NCBI RefSeq assembly: GCF_001953055.1
Contig: NZ_CP019044.1
Span: forward strand, 930,001-994,000
Origin: Salaquimonas pukyongi
GTDB lineage: Bacteria; Pseudomonadota; Alphaproteobacteria; Rhizobiales; Rhizobiaceae
DNA length: 64,000 nucleotides
Reading direction: 5' to 3'
Part shown: positions 1 through 8,689 of the stretch, piece after piece
How positions within the stretch are numbered: the first letter of the stretch is position 1
Layout: every line of letters begins with the position of its first letter
Made by a program: the position numbers and the translations under genes
Notes under the pieces: model-generated
Seen by the model: the letters and a program-made list of their open reading frames with translations, nothing else
The model's database searches: none
Told to the model about the DNA's origin: nothing

Positions 1-1
1 G

Positions 2-190
2 GTTGCAGCGCAGGCATGGCCCTATCAGGCACATATCCTGCTTGGCTTGACGATATTCCTGATCTTCCCGTTCTCGCGGCTGGTGCACATGTTCTCTGCG
101 CCAATACGCTATGTCTGGCGTCCCGGCTATCAGGTCGTGCGCGAGCGCAACCGCCGGGCACAGCAGACCCGGCTGCCGGCTGGGGAGTAA
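2..190 (+). CDS. narI: Respiratory nitrate reductase gamma subunit, C-terminal end (partial)
   Basis: Only the last 62 codons are present; the gene begins outside the window. The frame reads a membrane segment (LLGLTIFLIFPFSRLVHM) followed by APIRYVWRPGYQVVRER, which is the typical end of NarI, the di-heme cytochrome b that passes quinol electrons to NarGH. The His in RLVHM is in the position of a conserved heme ligand of the family. The stop lies 6 bp before the next gene, so this is the 3' part of a nar operon. NarGHJ are presumed to lie upstream but cannot be seen. Confidence 0.85.
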   Translation, partial: VAAQAWPYQAHILLGLTIFLIFPFSRLVHMFSAPIRYVWRPGYQVVRERNRRAQQTRLPAGE

Positions 191-196
191 ACGGAC

Positions 197-1114
197 ATGG
201 TCACGGTTTATCGCAACGATGCAAACAGTCCCCAGCCGGTAGGTCCGGCCGCCGACGGTACGGGCTATACAAGCTACAAGGAGCCGGACACCCGGGTCCC
301 GCCGAAGCCTCTGCCGGTCATGGATGCCATTTCCGTGGACGGCACCGCCATTGCGGAATCGGAAATATTGCAGGAAGCACAGCATCATCCTGCAGAAAAT
401 CCGGGGGAAGCGCTGCGGGCAGCCGCCCAGGCGCTGGTCGTGCGCCAGTTGCTGATCAACGAGGCAGCACGTCTTGGTTACAGCGATGATGCGCCGGCCA
501 CCGAAGACGGGCGGCAGGAGGCGCCGGAAGAGGCCGCCATCCAGACCCTGCTGGACGGCGAGCTCAACGTTCCTGCGGCAACCGAGGACGAATGCCGGCG
601 GTATTACGAAAACAATCCGTCGCGCTTCATCTCTCCTGCACTCCATGAGGCGCGCCACATTCTGATCGCAGCATCCGAGGACGATCCGCAAAAGCGGGAA
701 AAGGCCCACGCCTTGGCGCAGAACATTTGCGATCTCCTGCAGGCCGATCCCGGCCGTTTTACGGAACTGGCCAAAACGCATTCGGCATGCCCATCGGCAA
801 AAAACGGCGGCAATCTCGGTCAGCTTGCTCCTGGCGGTACCGTTGCAGAATTCGAAAGCGCCTTGAACGAAATGGTGCCGGGAACGATCAGCCGTGCCCC
901 GGTCGCAAGCCGCTACGGCTACCACATCATTGCCCTGGAGCGTTCCATCGAACCGAAAAAACTTCCTTTCGAAGCCGTTCAGGACAGGATTTCGGTCTGG
1001 CTGGAAGCCCAGGCATGGAGCCGCGCTTCCGCGCAATATGTCTCGATCCTGGCGGGAAGGGCGAAGATCACCGGCATCGACTTCGAAGGCAGCGAGAACC
1101 CGCTGGTGCAATAG
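197..1114 (+). CDS. Parvulin-type peptidylprolyl isomerase of the nar operon
   Basis: This 305-residue protein has a PpiC-type rotamase domain at about residues 148-250, with the family landmarks ARHILI, NGGNLGQ, FESAL and SRYGYHIIALE. An N-terminal chaperone-like helical part precedes it at about residues 42-140. No signal peptide is visible, so it probably acts in the cytoplasm. Parvulin-type genes are known to follow narI in many alpha- and betaproteobacterial nar operons, which suggests a role in folding or maturing the nitrate reductase; that role is inference. The ATG is preceded by GGGGAG overlapping the narI stop. Some translation could start at Met42. Confidence 0.8.
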   Translation: MVTVYRNDANSPQPVGPAADGTGYTSYKEPDTRVPPKPLPVMDAISVDGTAIAESEILQEAQHHPAENPGEALRAAAQALVVRQLLINEAARLGYSDDAPATEDGRQEAPEEAAIQTLLDGELNVPAATEDECRRYYENNPSRFISPALHEARHILIAASEDDPQKREKAHALAQNICDLLQADPGRFTELAKTHSACPSAKNGGNLGQLAPGGTVAEFESALNEMVPGTISRAPVASRYGYHIIALERSIEPKKLPFEAVQDRISVWLEAQAWSRASAQYVSILAGRAKITGIDFEGSENPLVQ

Positions 1115-1121
1115 GCAGCGT

Positions 1122-1676
1122 ATGGACAAGCAGTCTGAAAAACGGCAACTGGCAATATCCGCTCTCAGCAAGCGGCCGCCCGATGCGCTGCTTGCCGAAC
1201 CCCTCGAATACATTTTTGCCGATCACTTCCGCCAGCGCGTTCTCTGCGGAGCGCTGGACGAGATGGCCGAACAGAAACGGTTTGACCGCGAAATTGCCGG
1301 CCACGTGCTGGCCTTCATGAAAAAGGACTTCGGCATTCACGTGCTGGATGAGGAGGAGGACCTTTTTCCGTTGCTGAGGCAGCGTGCGGAGGCTGATGAC
1401 GAGATCGGCGAGGTACTGACCCAACTGACGGCAGAACATGAAGCCGACAGGCAGGATTGTGAAGCGATATGCAAACTGGTGTCGCAAGCCGAATGCGCCG
1501 GCGGTAAGGGTGGTGAATTGATGCGGCGGTTTGCGGCCAATGAACGCCATCATCTCATTGTCGAAAACGCCATCGTCCTGCCCTTTGCAAAGGCGCGCCT
1601 GACAAATGCCGATCTTGAAAGCCTGGGGCGCCAGATGGCATTGCGCCGCGGTACAGCTTATCCGGAGGCCGGGTGA
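1122..1676 (+). CDS. Hemerythrin HHE-domain protein
   Basis: The product has 184 residues and carries hemerythrin-like iron ligands in order: His in ADHFRQR, HVLDEEEDLFPLL, AEHEADR and NERHHLIVEN. This pattern matches the four-helix di-iron HHE family, which binds O2 or NO or senses iron. It starts 7 bp after the PPIase stop and its own stop overlaps the moeA start (TGATG), so it is co-transcribed with nar. Hemerythrin-like proteins in denitrification operons are often linked to NO handling; here that is inferred from context only. Confidence 0.78.
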   Translation: MDKQSEKRQLAISALSKRPPDALLAEPLEYIFADHFRQRVLCGALDEMAEQKRFDREIAGHVLAFMKKDFGIHVLDEEEDLFPLLRQRAEADDEIGEVLTQLTAEHEADRQDCEAICKLVSQAECAGGKGGELMRRFAANERHHLIVENAIVLPFAKARLTNADLESLGRQMALRRGTAYPEAG

Positions 1677-2968
1677 TGGTTTTAAAGATGCTTGAAAGCG
1701 GTGAAAGCCATCCGGCAGGGTGCGCTTGCGACGAAGTGGCCGGTGGCAGCATGCTTGCCGTTGATGAAGCGATCCAACGCGCCTGGAACCTGGCTGAGCC
1801 TGTAAAGGAAACCGAACTGGTTGGTTTGCAGCATGTGCACGGACGCGTGCTGGCCAGAACCGTTCATGCATCGGCGGCAATGCCGTTCTTCGACAATTCG
1901 GCAATGGACGGTTTTGCCGTGCGGCTGGCCGATTTTTCCGCTGATGGCAGCACGGTTTTGCCAATTGACGGCGAAACAGCTGCCGGCGGCAGCGGCGCAG
2001 CAGACCTTGAGCCGGGCACCTGCCGGCGGATTTTTACCGGCGCTGCGGTCCCGGGCGGAACCGATGCCGTGGTGCCGCTGGAACAGGTGCGCGCGCATTC
2101 AGGATCGGTTGAGTTCCACAGCATTCCCGCAAAGGGTTCAAACATCCGCCGGGCGGGAGGCGACATTCCCCGAAATGCGGTTCTGGTGTCTTCCGGCACA
2201 AGATTGAATGTTCGACATGCCGGACTGCTGGCAGCCAATGGATATTCTGCGGTCAACGTCGTGCGCAGACCCCGTGTCGGCGTCTTTTCCACCGGTGATG
2301 AATTGCTGGAGCCCGGCAGTCTGCGGCAGCCCGGTAAACTGTTCGATTGCAACCGCCCCATGCTGCTGATGGCGCTTGAAGCGGCCGGATGCGAGACGGT
2401 CGATCTCGGCAGCATTGAAGACAGTGCGGACGCCACGCGCAGGTTCCTGATTGAACAGTCAGACAGGTTCGACCTGCTTGTCTCCTCAGGGTCGGTGTCG
2501 GTGGGCGCCCGTGATTTTCTGAAATCAGCGTTTCTTTCCGCTGGTGGAACGATTGACAACTGGCGCGTTGCCGTAAAGCCGGGAAAACCGGTGATGACAG
2601 GCCGGATCGGGCGTACGGTGTTTCTTGGCCTTCCGGGAAATCCCTATGCTGCCTGGATCGGTATGCACCTCGTCGGCCGGCCGATTACCGGGCGGTTGTC
2701 CGGCGGAAAATGCCCGCAAAGAACCACGCTGAAAGCCGTTGCCGGAAACCTTATCGCTCACAAGAGGGGGCGCGAGGAATATGTCCCGGTTCGCGCCGAA
2801 TTCTCCGGTTCGCAGATAGTGCTGCACCGCATCGGTAATGGCGGTTCGGCTTCGCTCTATGCGGCATGCCAGGGCGATGGCATTGCGATAATTGCAGCAG
2901 ATGGCGGTGATGTGGATGCAGGAGCGGCAATCGACTTCCTGCCGTTTGAGGAAGGAGCATTTCAATGA
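1676..2968 (+). CDS. moeA: Molybdopterin molybdenumtransferase MoeA
   Basis: MoeA inserts molybdate into adenylylated molybdopterin. The sequence shows the MoeA N-terminus (AVDEAIQRAW), the domain with DNSAMDGFAV, GTDAVVPLEQV, the MoCF-binding part with VGVFSTGDEL and SSGSVSVGARDF, and KPGKPVMTG followed by FLGLPGNPYA. Length (430 aa) fits the family. The ATG at 1676 overlaps the preceding stop as TGATG; a GTG one codon upstream is also possible. Its stop overlaps the next gene as ATGA. Location behind nar genes suggests Moco supply for nitrate reductase. Confidence 0.93.
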   Translation: MVLKMLESGESHPAGCACDEVAGGSMLAVDEAIQRAWNLAEPVKETELVGLQHVHGRVLARTVHASAAMPFFDNSAMDGFAVRLADFSADGSTVLPIDGETAAGGSGAADLEPGTCRRIFTGAAVPGGTDAVVPLEQVRAHSGSVEFHSIPAKGSNIRRAGGDIPRNAVLVSSGTRLNVRHAGLLAANGYSAVNVVRRPRVGVFSTGDELLEPGSLRQPGKLFDCNRPMLLMALEAAGCETVDLGSIEDSADATRRFLIEQSDRFDLLVSSGSVSVGARDFLKSAFLSAGGTIDNWRVAVKPGKPVMTGRIGRTVFLGLPGNPYAAWIGMHLVGRPITGRLSGGKCPQRTTLKAVAGNLIAHKRGREEYVPVRAEFSGSQIVLHRIGNGGSASLYAACQGDGIAIIAADGGDVDAGAAIDFLPFEEGAFQ

Positions 2969-3510
2969 CGGCCACGATCCATCCGATTGCAGCAATCCGT
3001 TTTGGCGATGAAGACGCCATCGACGATATCCTGGAGGACGTGGCGCGGCGAATGCAGGACCGTGGCAGCAGGGTAGACGGATTTCTTCAGCGCGAGACCG
3101 CCGGGGAAGGGGGGTGCTGCGCCACCATGCATCTTGAGTCGATGGATGGGCAAACCATCGGAACCATCTCGCAAAACCTCGGCAGGCATTCCAGGGGATG
3201 CCGTCTCGATCCGGCGGCACTGGCCGCCCTGTGCGGGCCGCTGATCACCCGCCTGGATGTCGGGTGCGATTTGCTGATCATCAACCGCTTCGGAAAAGGC
3301 GAATCCCTTGGTGCCGGTTTCAGGTCCGCCATTGAGCACGCCTTCCTGCGGGGCATTCCCGTTCTGACCGCCGTTCGAAAAACCTATCTGGAGGCGTGGA
3401 TGGCGTTCACCAATGGTGAGTATTGCCTGCTTCCGCCGCAAGCAGATGCGGTCGAGGCCTGGGCTTTGCAAACTGCTGCCGCAAACGGACCTCTGCTGCG
3501 CGCTTCCTAG
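2965..3510 (+). CDS. DUF2478 domain protein
   Basis: This 181-residue protein overlaps the end of moeA by 4 bp. Recognisable features of DUF2478 are the glycine/cysteine patch GEGGCCATMHL, then GRHSRGCRLDPAAL and CDLLIINRFGKGE near the middle, a segment resembling the Walker B/NTPase part of THEP1-like proteins. It lacks a clear P-loop. The family is often found beside molybdenum uptake or Moco genes; its biochemical role is not established. Being last in this nar-moeA run, it may help molybdenum handling (inference). Confidence 0.65.
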   Translation: MTATIHPIAAIRFGDEDAIDDILEDVARRMQDRGSRVDGFLQRETAGEGGCCATMHLESMDGQTIGTISQNLGRHSRGCRLDPAALAALCGPLITRLDVGCDLLIINRFGKGESLGAGFRSAIEHAFLRGIPVLTAVRKTYLEAWMAFTNGEYCLLPPQADAVEAWALQTAAANGPLLRAS

Positions 3511-3525
3511 AGCGTGTCAGGTTTT
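3507..3525 (+). repeat. Short dispersed motif, copy 1
   Basis: A CTAGAGCGTGTC-type motif overlaps and follows the stop of the DUF2478 gene. The same motif occurs inverted at 28061-28083, matching at 18 of 20 bases. It may be a small dispersed element of this genome; two copies in one window are weak evidence. Confidence 0.35.
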
Positions 3526-3552
3526 ACCGGCATTACCGCAGTTAAGGCCGCC

Positions 3553-3933
3553 TCACAGCATTCCGCGTTCTTCCAATACCTTGCGCGCGGCACGAAAACA
3601 CTCGAGCGACTGGGGAACCCCGCAGTAAATGGCGATGACGTGGATGATGGCACGGATTTCCTCTTTCGAAACGCCATTGTTGAGTGCGCCCCGGCAGTGC
3701 AGTTCCCACTCGTTCATCTTGCCCAGGGCGCCGATCATGGCAAGGTTCATCATGGACCGTGTCTTGGCGTCAATCGTCTCATCGCCCCAGCCGAAACCCC
3801 AGCACCAGGCGGTCATCGCCTCCTGAAAGGGCTGGGTGAATTCATCGGCTGCCGCAAGGTTGCGCTCCACATATTCAGCGCCCAGTGTTGCCTTGCGTTT
3901 TTCAAGGCCCTTTTCAAACAGGTTATCGTCCAT
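3553..3933 (-). CDS. Carboxymuconolactone decarboxylase (CMD) family protein
   Basis: This 126-residue all-helical protein resembles PcaC, with the landmarks KTRSMMNLAMIGAL, ELHCRGALNNGVSKEEI and IYCGVPQSLE, the PF02627 core at about residues 35-115. In PcaC the family decarboxylates gamma-carboxymuconolactone, but many relatives act in other pathways or as AhpD-like peroxidatic proteins; there is only one Cys in the helix region, so no CxxC. Two ATGs lie six bases apart; the second is chosen because GGAG sits 8 nt before it. It is downstream of the Rieske gene and likely co-transcribed. Confidence 0.75.
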   Translation of the reverse strand: MDDNLFEKGLEKRKATLGAEYVERNLAAADEFTQPFQEAMTAWCWGFGWGDETIDAKTRSMMNLAMIGALGKMNEWELHCRGALNNGVSKEEIRAIIHVIAIYCGVPQSLECFRAARKVLEERGML

Positions 3934-4067
3934 CTGCATTTCTCCAGTCAGGTGTGCCGGCATTGTTGAACAGGGCGCGTTGTTTGCAAAACCGTTCTTA
4001 AAGGCATCGCGCCGCAAAATGTGAATCGATTGTTCTCCTGCTGCCGATTGGGTCATGCTTGCGGTAT

Positions 4068-5168
4068 TCAGCCATCCACCGCCTCGCGCATCCATCTCTG
4101 CAGCGACAGGATGGAGTGCTCGGAGTTGACGCCGCATTTGGGATCGAGCACCAGCGGACCCGGCCTGTAGCCGCGACTCTTCAAGCCGCGATGGACGGAT
4201 TCGACCAGATGAATGTCCTCCTCCACCGTTGTGCCGCGGTCCTGGATGGCAAGCCGCCGCACGATCTCTGAATCTGCGCCGCCCACCGTATACCAACCCC
4301 GCCAGACCACCACATTGTCCGCGTCCACCGCACGCCAGTGATAGGTGTTGAGAATGTTGCCGGGATAAACCTGGAAGGAAAACATCGGCCACAAGAACCA
4401 TGAGGAATAGTCACCGGCATGCGCATTCGCCGAAAGGTCAATCGGGTAGCTCATGCGGTCGAGATTGGCACATTCGGTGGTGTGCCGCAGGCAATGGCCC
4501 TGGGGCTGGATATCGTAGGTCTCCGGCTTGATGACGCCGGTTGCGAACGTGGGATGATTGATCGGGCAGTGATAGCATTCGGAATAATTCTCGATGGAGA
4601 CCTTCCAGTTGCACCGCTCCGGCACCTCGACCCATTCCAGCGGTTTGAGGGCATCGATCTGCGGCACGAAGTCGGCCAGTTCGGCGCGTGCGCCCGGAAA
4701 CCATGTATCCATGGGCTCCGCATCGGGATCCAGATTGGCAAACAGAAAACCGTGGAAATTCTCGATGCGCACTGGCGTCAGGCAGATGGAGGAGCGGTCG
4801 AACCCCGGCACCGATGTGACATTCGGCCCCGAACGCAAGGCGCCGGTCAGCTCATAGCTCCAGGAATGATAGGGGCAGACCAGCAGCTTGGCGTTGCCTT
4901 CCCCCTGTACCAGCTGGTGTGCCCGGTGCTGGCACACATTGTAGAAGGCGCGGATTTCGCCGTCCTTGCCGTGAATGCAGAACAGGCTCTCACCGGCAAT
5001 CTCGAAGGTGAAATAGTCGCCCGGCTTTTCAACCTGCGAAGCGTGACCGGCAAACTGCCAGGTGCGGGCTAGAAGCCCCTTGCGTTCGGCTTCGAAGATG
5101 GCCGGATCGGTATAGTAACGCGCATCAAGCGAACGGACCGGAGCCTGGGCGGCGGCGTGTTCGTTCAT
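4068..5168 (-). CDS. Rieske non-heme iron oxygenase, quaternary-amine demethylase type
   Basis: The 366-residue protein has a Rieske 2Fe-2S site (CQHRAH at about 80-85 and CPYHSW at about 98-103) and a mononuclear iron site (ENYSECYHCPINHP, about 188-201). The short bridging segment and this iron-site signature resemble the alpha-only oxygenases that demethylate or cleave glycine betaine, stachydrine or carnitine (GbcA, Stc2, CntA). The start has GGAG 8 nt upstream. No ferredoxin reductase gene is visible nearby, so electrons must come from a partner encoded elsewhere. The family is clear; the quaternary-amine substrate is inferred from similarity and from the adjacent dimethylglycine-dehydrogenase-like gene. 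Confidence 0.8.
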   Translation of the reverse strand: MNEHAAAQAPVRSLDARYYTDPAIFEAERKGLLARTWQFAGHASQVEKPGDYFTFEIAGESLFCIHGKDGEIRAFYNVCQHRAHQLVQGEGNAKLLVCPYHSWSYELTGALRSGPNVTSVPGFDRSSICLTPVRIENFHGFLFANLDPDAEPMDTWFPGARAELADFVPQIDALKPLEWVEVPERCNWKVSIENYSECYHCPINHPTFATGVIKPETYDIQPQGHCLRHTTECANLDRMSYPIDLSANAHAGDYSSWFLWPMFSFQVYPGNILNTYHWRAVDADNVVVWRGWYTVGGADSEIVRRLAIQDRGTTVEEDIHLVESVHRGLKSRGYRPGPLVLDPKCGVNSEHSILSLQRWMREAVDG

Positions 5169-5227
5169 GGCAATTCTCCGCTGTTTGGTTGCTGCCCGTC
5201 AATCCGTCTTCCTTCATCCACTTTCCT

Positions 5228-6151
5228 TCATTCACGGGGCGGCCCGTGATAGATGCCCAGTTCGTGACGGCGGCGGTGAAACTTCTCGACCCGTTCAACG
5301 ATTTCCGGTGTGGCCGAAGCGATGACGAATGACAGCAGGGTCTCAAGCAAGGCAATCGTCGAAACCGAAGACGGAAAAAACTGTGGTGTGTCGGCTGACA
5401 GAACAAAGCCGTGATCGGCGTTCAAAATCAGTGGTGAGGCAGGGCTGTCCGACAACGCCACAATCTGCACGCCCTGCTGCTTTGCGATTTCTGCGGTTTC
5501 CACCACCTCCGCCCGGTAGGGCTTGCAGGTGATTGCGATCAGCACGTCGCGCTCATCGGCCCAGGCAATGTCGTCGGAAGGCACGCTTCCGGGCCTTGGA
5601 ATGGCAAGGAAATTCACCATTCCCGTGCCGGCCAGATAGGTGAAGTTGGCGGCGTTGGAATGGTTGACGCCGACCCCCAGCGTGTAGACGGTCCGCGAGG
5701 CCCAAATTGCCTCGGCCGCTGCTTTCAGCGCATCTGTAGTGATGGAAGCGAAGGTCTCCTCGATATTGGCAATCGCCGAATGCACCATGTCCGCATACAG
5801 CGAATCGAGCTTGCCGCCCTTCTTGAGCGATTGCAGCCAGCGGGCACGGTCGGGGAAACTTGCTCCGCCCTGCCGGATTTCCTGGCGGAACGGTTCGCGA
5901 AAATCCTCATAGCCATCGAACCCGGCGCTGCGGGCCATGCGCACGAAGGTGTTGGGCTTGACCTTCGCAGCCTCGGCAATCTCCCGGATCGAGGAAATGC
6001 CCACATCATTGGGGTTTTCAAGCACATAGGCAGCCGCCTTGCGCAGCTCCGGCGTCATTCCCGTCAGCTGCCCGGCAAGGTTCTCCAACACCGCCTGGGG
6101 CGGAAGGTCGGGCGCCGCATTGGCGATCAATGGTACAGACGTATCATTCAT
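5228..6151 (-). CDS. RpiR/MurR-family transcriptional regulator
   Basis: The 307-residue protein has an N-terminal HTH (about 30-100; ISSIREIAEAAKVKPNTFVRMAR) and a C-terminal SIS domain (about 135-270; YTLGVGVNHSNA, DVLIAITCKPYRAE, ALSDSPASPL), the RpiR layout. SIS domains usually bind phosphosugars, but RpiR proteins also control amino acid and amine catabolism. It is divergent from the flavoprotein gene, with only 63 bp between starts, and upstream of the Rieske gene, so it is the likely regulator of both arms. No clear palindromic operator was found in the short gap. Confidence 0.87.
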   Translation of the reverse strand: MNDTSVPLIANAAPDLPPQAVLENLAGQLTGMTPELRKAAAYVLENPNDVGISSIREIAEAAKVKPNTFVRMARSAGFDGYEDFREPFRQEIRQGGASFPDRARWLQSLKKGGKLDSLYADMVHSAIANIEETFASITTDALKAAAEAIWASRTVYTLGVGVNHSNAANFTYLAGTGMVNFLAIPRPGSVPSDDIAWADERDVLIAITCKPYRAEVVETAEIAKQQGVQIVALSDSPASPLILNADHGFVLSADTPQFFPSSVSTIALLETLLSFVIASATPEIVERVEKFHRRRHELGIYHGPPRE

Positions 6152-6214
6152 GATTGACTAACGTACATTTGTTTGATTTGCTTGTCCAACGAAAACGAAA
6201 ACCGGAAGATGCAA

Positions 6215-8689
6215 ATGTCCAGTGATTTTCCCTCCCATGCCAGGGTGGTCATCGTAGGAGGGGGAATCATGGGCTGCGGCCTTGCCTATCACCTCGCCCA
6301 TGAAGGCTGGAGCGATATCGTGCTGCTGGAAAAGGCGGAACTGACATCCGGCTCGACCTGGCACGCGGCCGGCCAGATTACCCATTCAACATCGAGCTAC
6401 GGCCTGGGCAAATGCGTCGATTACAACATCGGACTTTACTCAGGAAAGCTGGAAGCTGAAACCGGGCAGTCCTGCACCTGGCACGGCTGTGGATCGTTTC
6501 GCCTTGCCTATGGCGAAGACGAGATGGACTGGCTGCGCCAGACCTTGTCGGTTGGCCGTGCGCTCGGCTTCAACATCGAACTGGTCGGCCCGGACCGCAT
6601 TGGCGAACTGCATCCCTTCTACAATCTCGATGGCGTGATCGGCGCCCTGCACACGCCCGATGACGGCCATGTGGACCCTTCCGGCCCGACCCAGGCAATG
6701 GCCATCGGGGCTCGTCAACTGGGCGCCAGGATCATCCGGCGCTGCCGGGCAACGAACATCGAGCAACTGCCAACGGGGGAGTGGAAGGTCACCACCGAAA
6801 AGGGCAGCATTGTTTGCGAGCATGTGGTCAATGCCGCCGGCACCTATGCCCGCCAGATCGGCGAGTGGTCCGGCGTTCTGGTGCCCTGCACCTCGATGAC
6901 GCATCATTATCTGGTCACCGACACGGTTCCCGAGTTTGCGGAACTCGATCGTGAATTGCCGGTCATCCGCGACGACAAGAAAGTGTCCGGCTATATCCGC
7001 ATGGAACAGAAATCGGGCCTGATCGGCATCTACGAAAAGGCCAATCCCAATGCGGTGTGGATCGACGAGTGCCCCTGGGAGGCCGAAAATGAATTGTTCG
7101 ATGCCGATTATGACCGCATCCTTCCCTGGCTCGAAAACGCCATGGAGCGCATGCCGGTTTTTGCCGAACTCGGCATCAAGCGTGAGGTCCATGGCGCGAT
7201 CTCGCACCCCCCGGACGGCAATCCGCTGATTGGCCCGGTGGCCGGTGCGAAAAACTACTGGTGCTGCTGCGGAACCCAGATCGGCATCGGCTGGGGACCG
7301 GGGCTGACGCGCGAACTGGCCCGCTGGATCGTCCATGGGTCGGCAGACATCAGCATGCGGGAGTTCGATCCCCGCCGTTTCGGGCCGTATGCCACCAGGG
7401 AATGGCAGGTGGTCAAGGCAAAGGAGGATTATTGCCTGCGCCATGAAATTCCCTTTCCTCATTTCAACCGCCTGGCCGGCCGGCCGGTCAAGCCGTCACC
7501 GCTATATGAGCGTCTGAAGGACAAGGGAGCCGTCTTCGAAGAGGTCTTCGGACATGAGCGCCCCCGCTGGTTTGCCCGCGGCGCGCTTGAGCAGCGCGAT
7601 TACTATTCCTTCGCAAGGGCGCCATGGCAGGAGGCTGTGGCCTTCGAATGCGCCGCCGTACGCCAGCGTGCCGGCATCATGGACATTTCCGCCTTCACCA
7701 AGGTGGAGGTTTCAGGGCCGGGCGCTGAAGTGCTGCTGGACCGTCTGACCGCAAACCGGTTGCCGCCACGCGCCGGCGGCATTGCCCTTACCCACATGTT
7801 GAACCGCCGTGGTCGCATCGAACTGGAAACCACCGTCGTGCGCTTGGCCGAAGACCGGTTTTATCTCGTCTGTGCGGCATTCTTCGAGCAACGGCTGATC
7901 GATCATCTGACCTTCAACCGTGACAATGAAGACGCGCAGATCATCAACCGTTCCGGCCAATGGGCAGCCCTGAGCCTCAACGGTCCCCGGTCAAGGGACA
8001 TTCTTGCTGCCTGCACCGATACCGATCTTTCCAATGCGGGGTTCCGCTGGATGAGCGCCCGGGAAATCGAGGTTGCCGGTGTCAGTCTCTGGGCCTTTCG
8101 CATGTCCTATGCCGGTGAACTTGGCTGGGAGCTGCATGTACCACGGGATGGTGCTCTGAATGTCTATGATGCCCTGTGGGCTGCCGGCAAAGCCCATAAC
8201 ATCGCCGATTACGGTTCGTTCGCCATGAACGCCCTGCGCATGGAAAAGGCATTTCCCGGTGCTGGCGAACTGACAAACGAAGTCACCCTGCCGGAAGCAA
8301 ACGTCATGCGGTTCGTGAAAGCCGACAAGGGCGACTTTCTTGGCCGCAAGGCAACCCTTGAAAGCATGAACGCAGCGGAAAACGGAACAATGCCGTGGGT
8401 CTGCGCCTATCTGGAAATCGAGCCGGACGGGGAATGGGACGGCAATGGCGGCGAGGCGGTCCGCCTGGGCGGCGAGATCATCGGATCGACAGCGTCGGTT
8501 GCCTACAGCCACACAGCAGCAAAAATACTGGCATTTGCCTATATCAGGCCCCATGCTGCCCGTCCCGGCACGCAGATGGAGGTAAACATGAACGGGGCGT
8601 GGCGCACGGCACGCATCCTTGCCGAACCCGTTTATGATCCACAAAGCCTGCTGCCGCGAACCGATATCAAACAGGAGGCTGCCGAATGA
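6215..8689 (+). CDS. Dimethylglycine/sarcosine dehydrogenase-like FAD protein with GcvT domain
   Basis: Domains in order are a DAO-type FAD fold (VVIVGGGIMGCGLAYHLA near the start, then GSTWHAAGQ containing the His that carries covalent FAD in dimethylglycine dehydrogenase), an FAO-type linker around residue 400, and GcvT/GcvT_C folate-binding domains from about residue 450 to the end. Such enzymes oxidatively remove an N-methyl group and pass the carbon to tetrahydrofolate. With the Rieske enzyme it could demethylate a quaternary amine stepwise. ATG 6215 is chosen for GGAAG 6 nt upstream; ATG 6209 is an alternative. The stop overlaps the next gene. Confidence 0.85.
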   Translation: MSSDFPSHARVVIVGGGIMGCGLAYHLAHEGWSDIVLLEKAELTSGSTWHAAGQITHSTSSYGLGKCVDYNIGLYSGKLEAETGQSCTWHGCGSFRLAYGEDEMDWLRQTLSVGRALGFNIELVGPDRIGELHPFYNLDGVIGALHTPDDGHVDPSGPTQAMAIGARQLGARIIRRCRATNIEQLPTGEWKVTTEKGSIVCEHVVNAAGTYARQIGEWSGVLVPCTSMTHHYLVTDTVPEFAELDRELPVIRDDKKVSGYIRMEQKSGLIGIYEKANPNAVWIDECPWEAENELFDADYDRILPWLENAMERMPVFAELGIKREVHGAISHPPDGNPLIGPVAGAKNYWCCCGTQIGIGWGPGLTRELARWIVHGSADISMREFDPRRFGPYATREWQVVKAKEDYCLRHEIPFPHFNRLAGRPVKPSPLYERLKDKGAVFEEVFGHERPRWFARGALEQRDYYSFARAPWQEAVAFECAAVRQRAGIMDISAFTKVEVSGPGAEVLLDRLTANRLPPRAGGIALTHMLNRRGRIELETTVVRLAEDRFYLVCAAFFEQRLIDHLTFNRDNEDAQIINRSGQWAALSLNGPRSRDILAACTDTDLSNAGFRWMSAREIEVAGVSLWAFRMSYAGELGWELHVPRDGALNVYDALWAAGKAHNIADYGSFAMNALRMEKAFPGAGELTNEVTLPEANVMRFVKADKGDFLGRKATLESMNAAENGTMPWVCAYLEIEPDGEWDGNGGEAVRLGGEIIGSTASVAYSHTAAKILAFAYIRPHAARPGTQMEVNMNGAWRTARILAEPVYDPQSLLPRTDIKQEAAE

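Noticed and set aside
6152-6214. RpiR operator in the divergent promoter region
   Set aside because: The 63-bp gap shows only short direct TTTG/TTGC similarities and no palindrome good enough to call.
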